Shown: positions 47,375 through 58,263, counted from the first letter of the stretch. The stretch: DNA of 64,000 bases from Opisthorchis felineus (GCA_004794785.1 SJOL01007141.1:585700-649699), one strand, 5' to 3'. Program-made: numbers and translations. Notes: generated by a model not told the origin, from the sequence alone.

Positions 47375-48325
47375 GGCAGTTTCATGGTAAGCCTTGGATC
47401 TTACTGAGCTCAGAAGACAAGCCTAAAACGTGTAATCAGTGTGGTCTCAAGGAACATTTAACTCTCTAGCCCCCTACTTCGTGCTTAAAACTGGGAAGAT
47501 GAGTCAATTCACTCATGTGACCTGTATCAATTAGACACCCAGCAGTCGATAATTTGATTGGTTGATTGGTTGGTTGATTTGTGGTCAACTTACCTTGTGC
47601 GGTGTTTTTTGAGCTCGTGCTCCATTGCTCGCACTTCAAGCTTCCTGCCAGTTCAGCCAGTATACTTATCATCACAACTGCGGGTAAACTGACAAATGCA
47701 ATGGGTTGTGAATAAACTTAAAGTCGGCATTTTAAGTGGCTGCGTTGGCATACTCCGTGTACATACTTTCGCACAAAGCTGTGCTGCATTGTAAGTCCAG
47801 TATGTGAATAGACCGAAAGCACTATCACCAGTGTAAAAACATTGATGCAAGGGCTGTTTGCCTGGTACCGTGGCTGGCAATTTCGGTTTGTCGCTTGGAG
47901 CCAGTTGCTTCTTGATGAAGCGGTCAGGGTAGTTATTTAGCCGCAGAACATCTTTCAACAATTCAGTTTCTTCCTCGAAGGTGTCCTAGAGGAAATCTAT
48001 CCAGCCCTATTAAGTGAAGTCAGCACCAACGCACGTTTGTACCGTAGCGGACGGAAACTCATGGAGTTCAGATATTGTCTAGTAAGTGTAGGGTTTCGAT
48101 GTACACGGTGAGATATAGTACCGTCGGTATTTCTGGTGATCAAAACGTACAACACGGTAAGTTTTTGCCCTGCTCGAATTCACAAGGGAATAAAGGGTTC
48201 CGGTGGACAGTGTTGGAAACAGAGATCAGGTGTCCAGGCTGCACGTCACTGTTGGTTGTGAGTAAAATATAATCGGAATATCGACAAACAATCTCATTTT
48301 CACGCAGATTTGACATGCAACTCAA
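47375..48325 (-). mobile_element. Decayed Penelope-like retroelement (PLE copy 2)
   Basis: On the minus strand and across frameshifts: a motif-C relic RYSDYILL (about 48280-48260, catalytic Asp pair changed), FPCEFEQGKNLP, an LVLTSLNRA segment near 48030, LLKDVLRLNNYPDRFIKKQL (about 47957-47897), then CICQFTRSCDDKYTG (about 47695-47655), corresponding to the start of the GIY-YIG endonuclease. CLIDTGHMSELTHLPSFKHE follows downstream. It is homologous to PLE copy 1 at 31.1-32.3 kb over its whole length. It abuts the RTE fragment, also on the minus strand. Confidence 0.82.
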
Positions 48326-48334
48326 ATGACTCCA

Positions 48335-48570
48335 GATGTACCTCTCGTTTACGATGGTCCGCTTCAGTTAAGTCACCTGTCAGAAGCAAATTCGTATGCA
48401 AATGAGAATATTTGTCGAAATCTGTCCAATTTGGGTTCAAGCAGAACATAAGTTTGACGGCGGCTCGGTGACTCGGCATCTGTGCTTATCTGATGGGTCC
48501 ATACAGAAGGGCGAAACCGGTGGTGGTTTGTCGAAGAATTTTCAGAAATTTTATGAATGGTGAGTTACGT
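48335..48570 (+). repeat. Hammerhead repeat (HHR copy 13)
   Basis: The arm (TCACCTGTCAGAAGCAAATT), TTTGGGTTCAAGCAGAACAT and the ribozyme zone 48484-48526 are present. Core box one is CTGATGG (A9 lost), stem II is disrupted, GAAA and ACCGGT are kept, and the cleavage C is replaced by G. Predicted inactive. It begins within about 10 bases of the 5' end of PLE copy 2. Confidence 0.8.
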
Positions 48571-49388
48571 CAAGAAATCATCTAAATGTTCGTAGTTTCT
48601 TTAACTAACAGATGTGAACTGCAGTCAGATGAAATTGGAACAAACAGATCAGAGGATAGTTAAAATGAGGGAACAGCCGTCGCAGTTCTCATCAGCAGGA
48701 CAAACCGTACGAAAGTGTCAATTAAATCGAAAGTCACTTTTAAAATAGAGGGCTTCCTCTAGAAAATTTACCCAGGTCCAGAGGTGGAATTCGATCATCC
48801 ACTGACACTATTATCAAATGACCGGTGCCAAGCGGTAAGCTTGTCACCGTTTATTTTGCACAAGAATTACTTCTCACTGAAAACTTGGAGGAACTGAGGC
48901 ATGACATAATGTTGACCTTTATTGACAACTTTCATGAGAATAGAATTCATGGCCACTTCTAGAGGTTGGTGAGTCAAGCTCCTCGTAAGTTTCATGACCA
49001 GGTTTATGAGCCGACTCATCTCGAGGTGGACTTGAGTAGTGAGTCAGAATGAAGTCGATTGTCTCAAACATGTACGACATCTTGAACATCCTCAAAGAAC
49101 AGGAAGTATACTCTGCTTGGTTACAGTTGTGTCCAGATTCAGAACATCGACATGAGGAAATCTTCATCAGAACTACAGTGGTGGTCTTCCGTCGATGGCT
49201 ATACTCAGTTGTGGGAAACTAACTCTACAATTTGCACTGCATCATGCTCCCAATGAGTGACAAATTTTCTCAGAGTTATCCTCGGTGGATAATAAAGACA
49301 GCTACTGGAACAACAAATTCAATGGTATTTATTACTGAACTAGGAGGCAGATATCTCGCGAACAGTTTGAATGTAGTTCTGGTGGAAT
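48571..49388. other. No gene recognised
   Basis: A minus-strand frame at 48919-49167 is without splice support. No recognised repeat. Confidence 0.4.
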
Positions 49389-49389
49389 A

Positions 49390-49760
49390 GAGGTTTCGTT
49401 CTGTCAATGATGCCAATTTATGCTGAAAAGCCGAGACACACTGTGTAGCTGTTTCACCCTTATTGGGAATCATCAGCAATGCACTCAGAGGGTTTCGAAC
49501 CCGCGTCCTTCCAGCCAGTGGTTTAAACCCCTTGACCGTTTGGCCACGAGTGGCTGATTAGCAGTGTGATTAGCCCTCACTTAGACAGAATATGGTGCCG
49601 CTCATTCTTCAATCGCGGGAACCACATCACGTGGTCACACTTGTGGACCGGCTCCTTGAGTAACGCTCATGCTTCAGTCGCGGAAACCACATTACATGGT
49701 CACACTTGTTGACTGGCTCCTTGAGTAATGACTTCTCAAATGGAAGTTCCACTCACTTTG
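49390..49760 (-). repeat. tRNA-derived SINE-like repeat, family B, with internal duplication
   Basis: Minus orientation. The tail with CTGAAAAGCCGAGACACACT lies at 49418-49445 (plus-strand reading), the B-box region GGGTTTCGAACCCGCG at 49490-49505, and the tRNA-like head follows. The body segment with ACCACATCACGTGGTCACAC is duplicated in tandem (49601-49664 and 49665-49729, about 64 bases each). Confidence 0.75.
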
Positions 49761-50715
49761 TGAAATTATTCCTCCTCCGAGCTAAGTATAGATTAATTTG
49801 GATGTCAAATCTTCACGTCCTTATTGATCAATGCCCGCTGAACGATGGCCATACAAATTTATGCTCTATTTTGCTGAACTTTTAATGTGGTATGCAGCAA
49901 TCGCAATAGGCATACTGACAATCTAGATGACATTTCTAATGACTTACCGCATCTGTCAGGAGAATCCAGGAAATACCGGAAGGTTTTACCCTGTTTGTAC
50001 ACAAAACATTCCTTCCAAAATAGACATTCCTTCCCCACTTTAAGCAGTCGTTTCCATTCGTCTCTTCAGTACACAGTCACTCCTGATTTTTCGTAGGTTA
50101 ACGATAAAACTCAGGTAGTGGTGACCCACGCGTGATTTGCCGAATTTTAAAAAAATGATTGACCGATAATCTTGGTGCCGGAAAGTAGCGGCAAATGAAA
50201 GTGTATTTTAGGACACACTGAGACAAAAACAGCTGGCCAACCCAGTATCTATCGGTCCCGAAATCAAAATGACGCGTGACCAGTGCTTCCCCATCACTTG
50301 AATGAATAGTTTTCAATAATAGATGACCTCGGACACAACGCGGGCGTGGTTTTCCACATATCGCAGCCTGTTGATACAGTCATTCAATATACATCCTGTG
50401 GGACACGAAACCAGACAAGAATTCATAAATCATGAGGCTGGAAGAACTCACAAACTAAGAGTACATTGTGTTTGGTGTCATATAACTCAGTGAGTGGCGC
50501 AGGCTAAGGAACTTGTCGGTCGAAAGACACAGACCGCATGCAGACAGACACCAAAAATCCATTGACATATAAAACCCCGATTAGTAGTGATCGAATCTCA
50601 GCTAAAAGGTAACCTACTGCATACGCCACCTTGATACAAAGCGACTGCAACCAAAGTGTTAAACTGTCAAACCCCATAAACTAGTTAACCGCTAAATCAT
50701 ACTTCAGTGATCGGG
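49761..50715. other. No gene recognised
   Basis: Short frames at 49887-50096 and 50098-50316 lack support. No recognised repeat. Confidence 0.4.
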
Positions 50716-50717
50716 GC

Positions 50718-50885
50718 AAGATGGCTCAGTGGTTAGAGTGCCAATTTACTGACCGGAAGGTCTGTGGTTCGAACCCGACCTCTGCCTCTCGACTTCCCCT
50801 GTCTAGGCTTGGGCAACCTGGCAGTATCCCAGCCCTCGTGCTTCCTTTGGGTGGCATGGCAGCACCGAAAGGTTGTTACAGCTAA
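50718..50885 (+). repeat. tRNA-derived SINE-like repeat, family A (best copy)
   Basis: The A box region reads GATGGCTCAGTGGTTAGAGT (50729-50748) and the B box GGTTCGAACCC (50767-50777), at tRNA-like spacing. The conserved body follows (CTGTCTAGGCTTGGGCAACC, CTTTGGGTGGCATGGCAGC), then GGTTGTTACAGC. It ends near an AT-rich stretch with (TA)n at 50937-50957. This copy has the best-preserved promoter boxes of the family. Confidence 0.85.
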
Positions 50886-51783
50886 ACGACTACTTCAGTC
50901 ATCGATACCAGCTTAGACTGGGTTGGATGGACCTATATATGAAATATATATATATATGTGAAATTGCATTCAACGCAAGATTCCTCTAATAACTCCATCA
51001 CAACAATGATAATCTGCGCAATACAGCTGAACCGGTCATCAGTGAATCTGTGCTAAGTGGCTTGGAAGGCATGAACTTGACACAGTTTGACGTTGTTGCT
51101 CCATCCAAGGTTCCAGTCTTCATAGTTCTTTCAGATAGGATATCTGCCTGTTCGACCACGAGCTTTTCTCCAACTGTGTTCCATGGCCGTTGAACACACT
51201 GACTTTGTTACCGGTGGTAAGCTGGTTCCAGCCCTGCTATTTCCAAAATAACCAAACTAAGAAGTTATCAGGCCGTTTATATTATGTTCTTCAGATGTAA
51301 ACTGCCCTATTAATTGACCTTTTTGATTTCGAAAACATTCAGATTGCAGTCTACTTTCGTGCGAATAAGTTCACTGGTTTCCCGGTACACTCAAAGTGAA
51401 TAACGCGTGATTGTGAGTCGACAGTATTGAAGCATCTTAGCAAAATGACTGGTATTTCTGCTACATCTGATGAGAAGGCCAAAACTTTCTTCACCTTTCA
51501 AACGGAAATGATTGATGATTCTTCTCCATTCTTATGGCGTTTTCTAGAACTTTCCTCGCGGTGAAATTTCTGCCTAACCTCACATTCAAGAGTCAGACTG
51601 ATGAGCGTCACTTTGAAAAACGATCGACAACGTGCGATGCATGCACGACAGTTTTTCTGTGATTATAATGAACAACATTCACTGCATCTAATGATCACGT
51701 GACTGGGCCTTAGTTGTAAAAAAAAACGTAGATCGAATTTCGAAACCACACTTTTGTCCGATGTGGCTTAGTCATCAACATAC
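50886..51783. other. No gene recognised
   Basis: A TA-rich tract lies at 50934-50957. Otherwise nothing is supported. Confidence 0.4.
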
Positions 51784-51893
51784 CAGATTTTGCCATCCTA
51801 CCCATTCTGCTGACTGGGAAACTGAATCGGGATTTCTTGAGCTGGATTAAACGGGTCAGTTCACCCTGATCGACTGATAAGATTCTTATCGCA
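51784..51893 (-). CDS. Candidate internal exon with strong splice sites
   Basis: On the minus strand the acceptor CCCTTTATTTACAG and the donor CTG then GTATGT flank a 110-base frame encoding AIRILSVDQGELTRLIQLKK, then SRFSFPVSRMGRMAKS. It enters in phase 2 and leaves in phase 1. The two other frames contain stops near the start, so the frame is unambiguous if the exon is real. The residue mix is basic and hydrophobic. No family recognised, and no neighbouring exon in matching phase was identified. Confidence 0.38.
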
Positions 51894-52953
51894 CTGTAAA
51901 TAAAGGGACGACAATCGGGTGCCAGGGTGCTAGCAGGCAGTTGAAATCTGAGACATCTCATCCTGGTCCTCGGGTTCCTAAATGACCCCCCAAATACTCC
52001 TGATACCCCAATGACACGACAGCGACTAAACCCAGACCGACAGTTTTGGTGTACAGCTGAGGTATGTGTATCTTTTGTGAAATGTAATCTTATGGACTGA
52101 GTGTTGTTACAGATACTATAACGTTATTTCTGTTCAACTTGTCTATATATTCTCTCCATTGCGTTACAGGATGCATGCAGTTGAGTGGGTGTTTGGACGT
52201 CACTGGTGACATAAATCGATACGTTGCACAAGCAGACGGTTGCCGAAAATAAGAATCACATAGTATAGTTCATCTGTATTCAGTAATCTATCCACCAAAT
52301 GTCGAAAACAGCAGTTACCCCCGCTTAGATGGATTGTACTCATTTCATTGGAGATCAACTGAGGTTTCACTTTGCGACCTCATAAAAGGCCAACGAAATT
52401 AGTAAAACAGATGATTTTCTTGGATAAAGTTTGAATACGTCAGCTATACCACTGTTTTAACGAAGTGTGTTTCGACCGTTCCTATGGGTTTACCGCCGTG
52501 TTTGGTCCATCGGATTTGACGAATTTGCTAAGCTTACACACTGAAATAGTGGAATTCATCGCTTCACGCATTTCAGTCAATGGACAACAGCGTTGATGGC
52601 AAGTTGATTTTGCCGTTACTTATTATCCTCCCTCCTTGGTGTTGCGCGTAGGTAACCAAATCATTTTTCACGCGGTAGAATTATGTCATTTGGTTAACTG
52701 CGACATTGGATGGTGGACAATCGATTATTTTCTCATTAATCAAGACTAGAAAGATATTAACCGTGCGTTTGAAGTGACGAGGACGTTATAGCCACGGACG
52801 TATGAGTACCGGCTGGTCGAAAAATCGATGGCATGATAATCTGAGTTCAAGGTCATGGTCGACTAGATTTAAAAATAATCGGATTGCTCAAGTTAATGTG
52901 CTGTTATAAACCTCCGTGTCACATTCTAAACAGCCCGTACGAACTTTGATGGT

Positions 52954-53320
52954 CTACCGTCTACGAATGGCTGGAGAGAAACCCCAGTACTGCCCGCAAA
53001 CTTGGATTATTTTAGCTTTCTTATCACCATCAAAATGCGGATAACGTCTGCCCTGAATGGGGATAACATCGATCCCAAGTACTCCACTGTCACTAAATTT
53101 CAAAGTCCTTGCATTGTTTTTTTGTAATTGGTGTTGTATTTCCTTGGACTGAGACGATGACCACAGGCATAATGAGCAGAGCTTACACACCGAACTCTGC
53201 TTGGACCTTTCTAGCGGTCGGTTACTTAACCTGCGTACCTGTTGCCCTGACAACCAAAATGCACCTGAATCCGCCTTCATTTGGAGCAGCTTCAAACCAT
53301 GGCATTCCTTCCTAACTTCC
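52954..53320 (-). CDS. Candidate coding region with a 90-base intron, unknown protein
   Basis: On the minus strand an exon candidate ends at CAACAG before GTACGC (donor 53238), and another starts after ATCGTCTCAG at 53148. One frame is open through both (53295-52954), ending RRYPHFDGDKKAKIIQVCG, then QYWGFSPAIRRR and TAG. In a second frame the first exon reads GMPWFEAAPNEGGFRCILVV and would splice to NTTPITKKQCKDFEI. Which frame is used cannot be decided by eye. The protein-like composition and the phase match of both splice sites are the support. Confidence 0.38.
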
Positions 53321-53784
53321 TTTGATCACACCATCATTTTTCCAAAGGACTTCTGTTGTGACATAAATAATTATAAATTTGAAAGATGCGGCATTGCTTG
53401 AAAGTGGACAAACACCATGAGCAAACATAATCCGTCGTGTTTGTTCCAGTTTTCACTCTGTCTTGCGTGTCCAAAAATGAACAACTGGAGATGATTGAAA
53501 GCCGTTCTCTAAAGCTCCGCTCTTACACAGTTTAAAAGCACAGTAGTTTGAAGCGAAAAACGTGAAAAGACAGATCAGTTAGTTGTGTTCCGGAGTCAGA
53601 ATTATGCCGGCTGTGACGCTGATCACGGAAACAGGCCGTTCAGGAAAACGGTGAAAATGTGAACGAAACCAAGGTTTCTTCAGTGCGCACACCAGGAAAT
53701 GATTTAATAGCCTAGCTAGCTGATGCACAAGACTAATGGTGCTCACACTTTAGGCCACTCATCAACTGAAATTTTACGTGTTCC

Positions 53785-54080
53785 ATTCATCACCATCATT
53801 GATAGCAATGCCAGAGGAGAACACTGGTGATTCGCTGCCTTACAACCATGTCAGTTTATTTTAATAAGGCCGTGTAATGCAAAAAGAAGGTGTGACAGAG
53901 AGGAGGATCTAGGACTAGACTACAGCAAACGTCAAGGACATCTACACTTCCAAAACTCGGTCAGACAATCTGGATAGAAACTGGTAGCACGAACGCCAAT
54001 GACATCGGTTAGCCGCCATGTCGTTCACTGTCTCCAGCCAAGCACACGGAGAGCTATCGTGGGAGGGAAACAGCGTCGAA
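53785..54080 (-). mobile_element. RTE-type retrotransposon, 3' tail (copy 2)
   Basis: Minus-strand translation gives CAWLETVNDMAANRCHWRSC followed by YQFLSRLSD, the same C-terminus as at 46.8-46.9 kb. The 3' UTR towards 53785 is homologous to 46.65-46.80 kb, and the end has a degenerate ATC repeat. Only the last ~300 bases of the element remain. Confidence 0.85.
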
Positions 54081-54104
54081 AACACTCAAACTTTTCATAA
54101 CATA

Positions 54105-54345
54105 GAGTAGATTTAACACACTACTCAAAAGTTGCTGAAAACTCTTCGACAATGCACTACCTGTTTCCTCCTTCTTGGGGCTCATCAGATAGGCGCAGTC
54201 CCCGAGTTTCGGTCAATCTTATGTTCTACTTGAACCCAAATTCGACGGATTTCGACCAATACACTCACTTGCATATCAACTTGGTTTTGACCGGAGACTC
54301 AACTGGAACGGAACCAGCTGAATCTCTCGTTTGTTTGATCATCTC
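54105..54345 (-). repeat. Hammerhead repeat, minus orientation (HHR copy 14)
   Basis: Read on the minus strand: arm, landmark TTTGGGTTCAAGTAGAACAT (54220-54240), then the ribozyme zone (about 54150-54205) with GCCTAT, CTGATGA, GCCCCAAGAAGGAGG and GAAACAGGTAG. Stem II has a broken second strand and the cleavage base is changed. It lies about 25 bases from the RTE fragment. Confidence 0.8.
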
Positions 54346-55493
54346 AAAGGGTCTTGGTTGTATCAACTAGTAAATTGCACATCTGTGGAACAAAATCTGT
54401 TCACAAGATTAACTTTGGCTCTTGAACTTGGGTGACTCATCCTAAAAATCTCAGTGTTGATTTTTTCGCCACACAAACTAGTACGATGTTCAACATGGTC
54501 AAGTAAAACATTCCTGAACAAGCGAATCAGTAAATAAGGGGAGAACAAAGCATGAGAATGGCTTGTGGCAATTACTCGATAAAGCCTGGCCCCGCACGTC
54601 TTGGGATTTCTCGGGAAACTCCCTTGTCCATGCCGACAAGATCTGTCGACTAATTCGGCGAACGATGACAGCCTGAAAGATAAGATCTTGCCTTAGCTTC
54701 GTGATTCTGACTGAAACGCAGCGTTTCAACTGAGTTTTACCCTCGATTCCCAGACTGAAGATGTTAACAGGTACGCAGGTTCTGGTTTCCCCATTGGAAG
54801 ATATAAAAGCCAAAATACGGGAAACGCAAACCAGTGAGCAGTTTCTCCCTGAGTTTTGATAGTACCTGATTTCGATCGACTTATATAAAAAGACGGTAGG
54901 CGGAGGTGCGCATTTCTGTGCGATTAATCCGGATTATTGATCTATGACTGTGGCCTGGACGGGAAAAGTCAGCTGGTTGAGATAGATTGTGGGTCAACTT
55001 CTATCCATGAGTCGTTTCCTTTAGGAATTCGGACTCTCTTTCTCATGTCTGCTAGGTTCCTAGAACAATTCAAGGCGTCGATTGTTGTTAGTCCACTTTG
55101 TCTCAGTGGCTTATGTAGGGGGCTGACCGCGCGGAACATACCGTAAACAAAAAAACCACATACTGGACCGACTGACTTCGTCGGTCATTTGTGTGACCTT
55201 AAAAACTCGTTTACGGTATCCTTATTCCCACGACTTGAAAATTTGTTGAAGTAATTCTAATCGCGAAACCAAAACTAGTATTGTGCTCACAGAAAGTATC
55301 AACCCTTGATTCATATCTATCTGACTCGACCTCACCCTCTGACTTCAGCCAATCTGTCGCCCGAGTTTACGTCTATTAGCACACGTAATAAAAAAAATCC
55401 TCGTATGTTGTATGCCCATAGCTGATCAGAGCTTCCTGGTGCAACAATTTCTTGATGATAAGGTGAGAAAATTCGATATTTCTAAACTGAGAG
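54346..55493. other. No gene recognised
   Basis: A minus-strand frame of 104 codons at 54499-54813 and a plus frame at 54937-55146 are unsupported. Confidence 0.4.
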
Positions 55494-55494
55494 T

Positions 55495-55590
55495 TTGTCC
55501 TGTCAATAAAGCTAATCTGTGCTGAACAGCCTAGAAACACTGCACACCTGTCATCCTCATTGAGGATCATCAGCAGTGTGCATCTGAGAA
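55495..55590 (-). repeat. Family B SINE-like repeat, 3' part only, minus orientation
   Basis: It carries the tail segment (plus-strand reading AATCTGTGCTGAACAGCC, ACACCTGTCATCCTC, GATCATCAGCAGTG) that matches, in reverse, 55785-55860 of the adjacent plus-orientation copy. The two form an inverted pair. Confidence 0.7.
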
Positions 55591-55594
55591 TCGT

Positions 55595-55880
55595 CATTCA
55601 GAGAGCCGATCAATCAACAAGTGACCACGTGATGTGGTTTTCTGTAATTGAAGGATGTGCGGCGCCATATCCTAAGTACCAGCTAATCATTCTGTTGTTC
55701 AGACGCTCGTGGCCGAACGGTCACACGTTCGACCACAGGTCGGAAGGTTGTGGGTTCGAAACCTCCTTAGTTTCGTGAGATCTGAGCTACTGATGATTCC
55801 CATTAAGGATGAAACAGCTGTACAGTGTTTCTCAGCTATTTACTATAGATTGCTTTCACTTACAGGACGATAATTTCTTT
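55595..55880 (+). repeat. tRNA-derived SINE-like repeat, family B (best copy)
   Basis: The order is leader with GACCACGTGATGTGG, GCGCCATATCCTAAGTA, then a tRNA-like domain resembling Ser/Leu tRNAs: A box GTGGCCGAACGGTCACACG (55710-55728) and B box GGTTCGAAACC (55753-55763). A tail with TTTCGTGAGATCTGAGCTAC and AAACAGCTGTACAGTGTTTC follows. A leader upstream of the tRNA-like part is unusual for a SINE and may indicate fusion with another repeat. Confidence 0.78.
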
Positions 55881-56628
55881 TAGTGGGGAAAATTTCGTGA
55901 TCCGCAAGTCATTCCTCCTCATGGAATAATTCATATATTTTCCTCTAATACACACAAGAATTTAACCGGTCATTTCCAGTAAAGCTGTTTACCAAACTGC
56001 ACTCTTGAGTTTATTGATTCTTCGAAGTAAGACAGTGCGGTTAGACTGCGGCTACTTCTGCAGTCTACTGAAAATAAAAAACGACTGTTCCGTTTTGTCC
56101 TATTGTGGATCCTAATACATATAAGACGATTATGCTTTCGACCCATTTCAGCTCACAGTTCCTGTCACTGATTTTAATTATTTTAAGTGATTCGTGCAGT
56201 TTTATCCAAAAAAGTTGTCCTAACAGCTGACGGCATGCTAGTGAGCCTTGGTGCGACCTTCACCAGAGTGTTCACACATACCTGATTAAACTTCATTCAT
56301 ACAATGTTTGACGCTGATGCTGTTCTGAGTAGTGGATGTCTGGTTCAAAATTGTCTTTGAAATACTGCTCATTTTTGTTGGATCGATCGTATACACATCA
56401 CATCGAATCAAGAGGTTTCCAATCTACTCAGTGTTTTAGCAACGCCTATGGCCGGTCAAATATAGTTGCCTAAGAATAGTTGGGACAGTTTTACTCTTAT
56501 CATTGGGAGTGAATGCAGGATGCGTCTAACTCAAATTCTATGAGACAACGGATAACAAATGCACTTCAGTAGGGTTACGGTGCGATAAATACTCATCTGT
56601 AAAGTAAGTTGGTGTTGACTGCAGACTC
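55881..56628. other. No gene recognised
   Basis: No supported exon or recognised repeat. Confidence 0.4.
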
Positions 56629-56629
56629 A

Positions 56630-56830
56630 TTTTATGCTCACCTGAAACCCTCGCTAATAATATTCTTCAACCAAATTTGTTGCACGCGTCGTGTTTCTAG
56701 CTGGAACGATACTCAAACTACTGAAGTCTGTTTCAGTACTACCCATCGGGTCGACTAAAACTTTGGACTGCCCAGTTTTCTAAACAGCACATTCAGATGA
56801 ATATCAGCTGAGTCTCCCGTGGACATCAAA
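56630..56830. repeat. Very degenerate hammerhead-repeat arm (HHR copy 15)
   Basis: The phrases ACTCATTTTATGCTCACCTG, ATATTCTTCAACCAAATTTG and AACTGGAACGATACTC-like sequence match the arm and spacer order of the family, but the ribozyme is absent. Confidence 0.4.
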
Positions 56831-57039
56831 TCTAGCTGTCCGGCAGTGTGGATTGAACAAACACCAATGTAGCTGGGAGTTAGAATCAAGGAACGTGTAC
56901 GACAATCACTCAAAGCTTCTCAGGTGGACATCCCATGTGTGAAGCTGCTTCACACCCACCAGTCGTTTGCAGAATTCACGTTCATATCAATCTCGTTTTG
57001 GGCAGTCCTCCTGCTATCCAGCAGGGAATCACTCCCCTT

Positions 57040-57145
57040 GTTCAAGATCATCAATAGTCCACATCCTTGGCCGTGCAAGGGTTCGAACTCGCTATTGCTC
57101 TTACCATCAGTCCTGTAGCACATGCTGGATGCATTCGAGTTATCA
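57040..57145 (-). repeat. Possible tRNA-like SINE fragment
   Basis: On the minus strand an A-box-like TGATGGTAAGAGCAATAG lies close upstream of GAGTTCGAACCCTTG, which fits a B box, but the spacing is short. No second copy was found in the window, so this is tentative. Confidence 0.3.
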
Positions 57146-57377
57146 CATCGTAGCAGTTCTGAGCAATATAATCGTTTTCCGACAAGAACAAGGATATACA
57201 CTAGAGATGGGTTCTGACCAGAGCAGAAATCGAAACCAGTGTTCCTACTCTACGGTGTGGACTAAACAGAGTAGTGAACGTAAACCAGGTTTTGTCGGAC
57301 ATGCCAGGAGATTGCAACTATGTCTACATGTTTGTTGGCCATTGGTCGGGTGGCACTGAATCTATTTGCTGAGTTTG

Positions 57378-58092
57378 TCAGTTGATTCGCAAACGTTTGA
57401 TCATCGTGGCAAAAGGCATCACTAGTCTGGAATTTCTTCCAATTCTGCATGCGTTGATATGGTTTCCAGAAAGTATATTTAACATGACTGGCTGCTTGAC
57501 AATCGGATCGCATAGAGCTCGATTTACCTTTCTTGAATTTACGCCACGCTGTGGGTGAAATATTTCGCAGCTGACTCGTTCGTTGAATGCATTCATATCA
57601 GCAGTTCTCTTCCTTTGTTCCGAGTGCGTCCTTTGCGTTTCTTGCAGCGAGCTTTCGTCCCGTTTCGGTTTAGTAATTGGCCAGTTGAACACCTATTTTG
57701 GGGTTTTGTTTCTTTGTGTTGAATTGTCTTTGGTATGGCGATGATTCCCTGGCTGAGTAGTATGCATTCATAAATTTACGTTGCCTGTTGGTTTTTTTTC
57801 CTGGGCTAGTGTGTGGATATGTTACCAGTTGAATTGATTGACTTCCTGATCTTTGTGTACTGAGGCGGTAATTCGGTGTTCGTGCATTGTCGTGGGCAGT
57901 TTGATTGTTGTTTGTCTAGTCACAATCCTTGCGTTGTGTTGTAAATGACTTTGAGCTCCCTCAATTTTCCTCCAGTTTTCATTCTGTGTTTTGTATAGTG
58001 CTTTCCGAAGCGCATTCGTAGCTTTGTAGGCCACTGTTATAGTACTCTGGCCCAACATTGTCGCACTCAGTTCTTCATGTATGGAAGCGCAA
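57378..58092 (-). CDS. T-poor open region, possible coding sequence
   Basis: On the minus strand all three frames are open over long, overlapping parts. One (58092-57822) reads ITVAYKATNALRKALYKTQN onward. Another (about 57930-57700) reads YPHTSPGKKTNRQRKFMNAY, then SSPYQRQFNTKKQNPKIG. A third (57692-57378) reads DESSLQETQRTHSEQRKRTA, then a donor AAG/GTAAATC at 57527. The strand is A-rich and very poor in T, which alone makes stops rare. It may be a real disordered-protein exon set, a decayed retroelement ORF, or compositional chance. Frame choice is not possible by eye. Confidence 0.3.
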
Positions 58093-58263
58093 TGCGTTTA
58101 TGTGTTCAGTTGCTCCAGTTGCATTTTCTTAGGAATCTCCAAGTTAAATTCCAAGGTAAGTATTCCGTTGGAAGAATGCTTCGGTGGTTTCGGATTCCGT
58201 GGCGTGGTAGTGTATTTCCATCCGATGTATTTTTGTCTGGAGCAGCTTAGGTTGTTGCCATGG

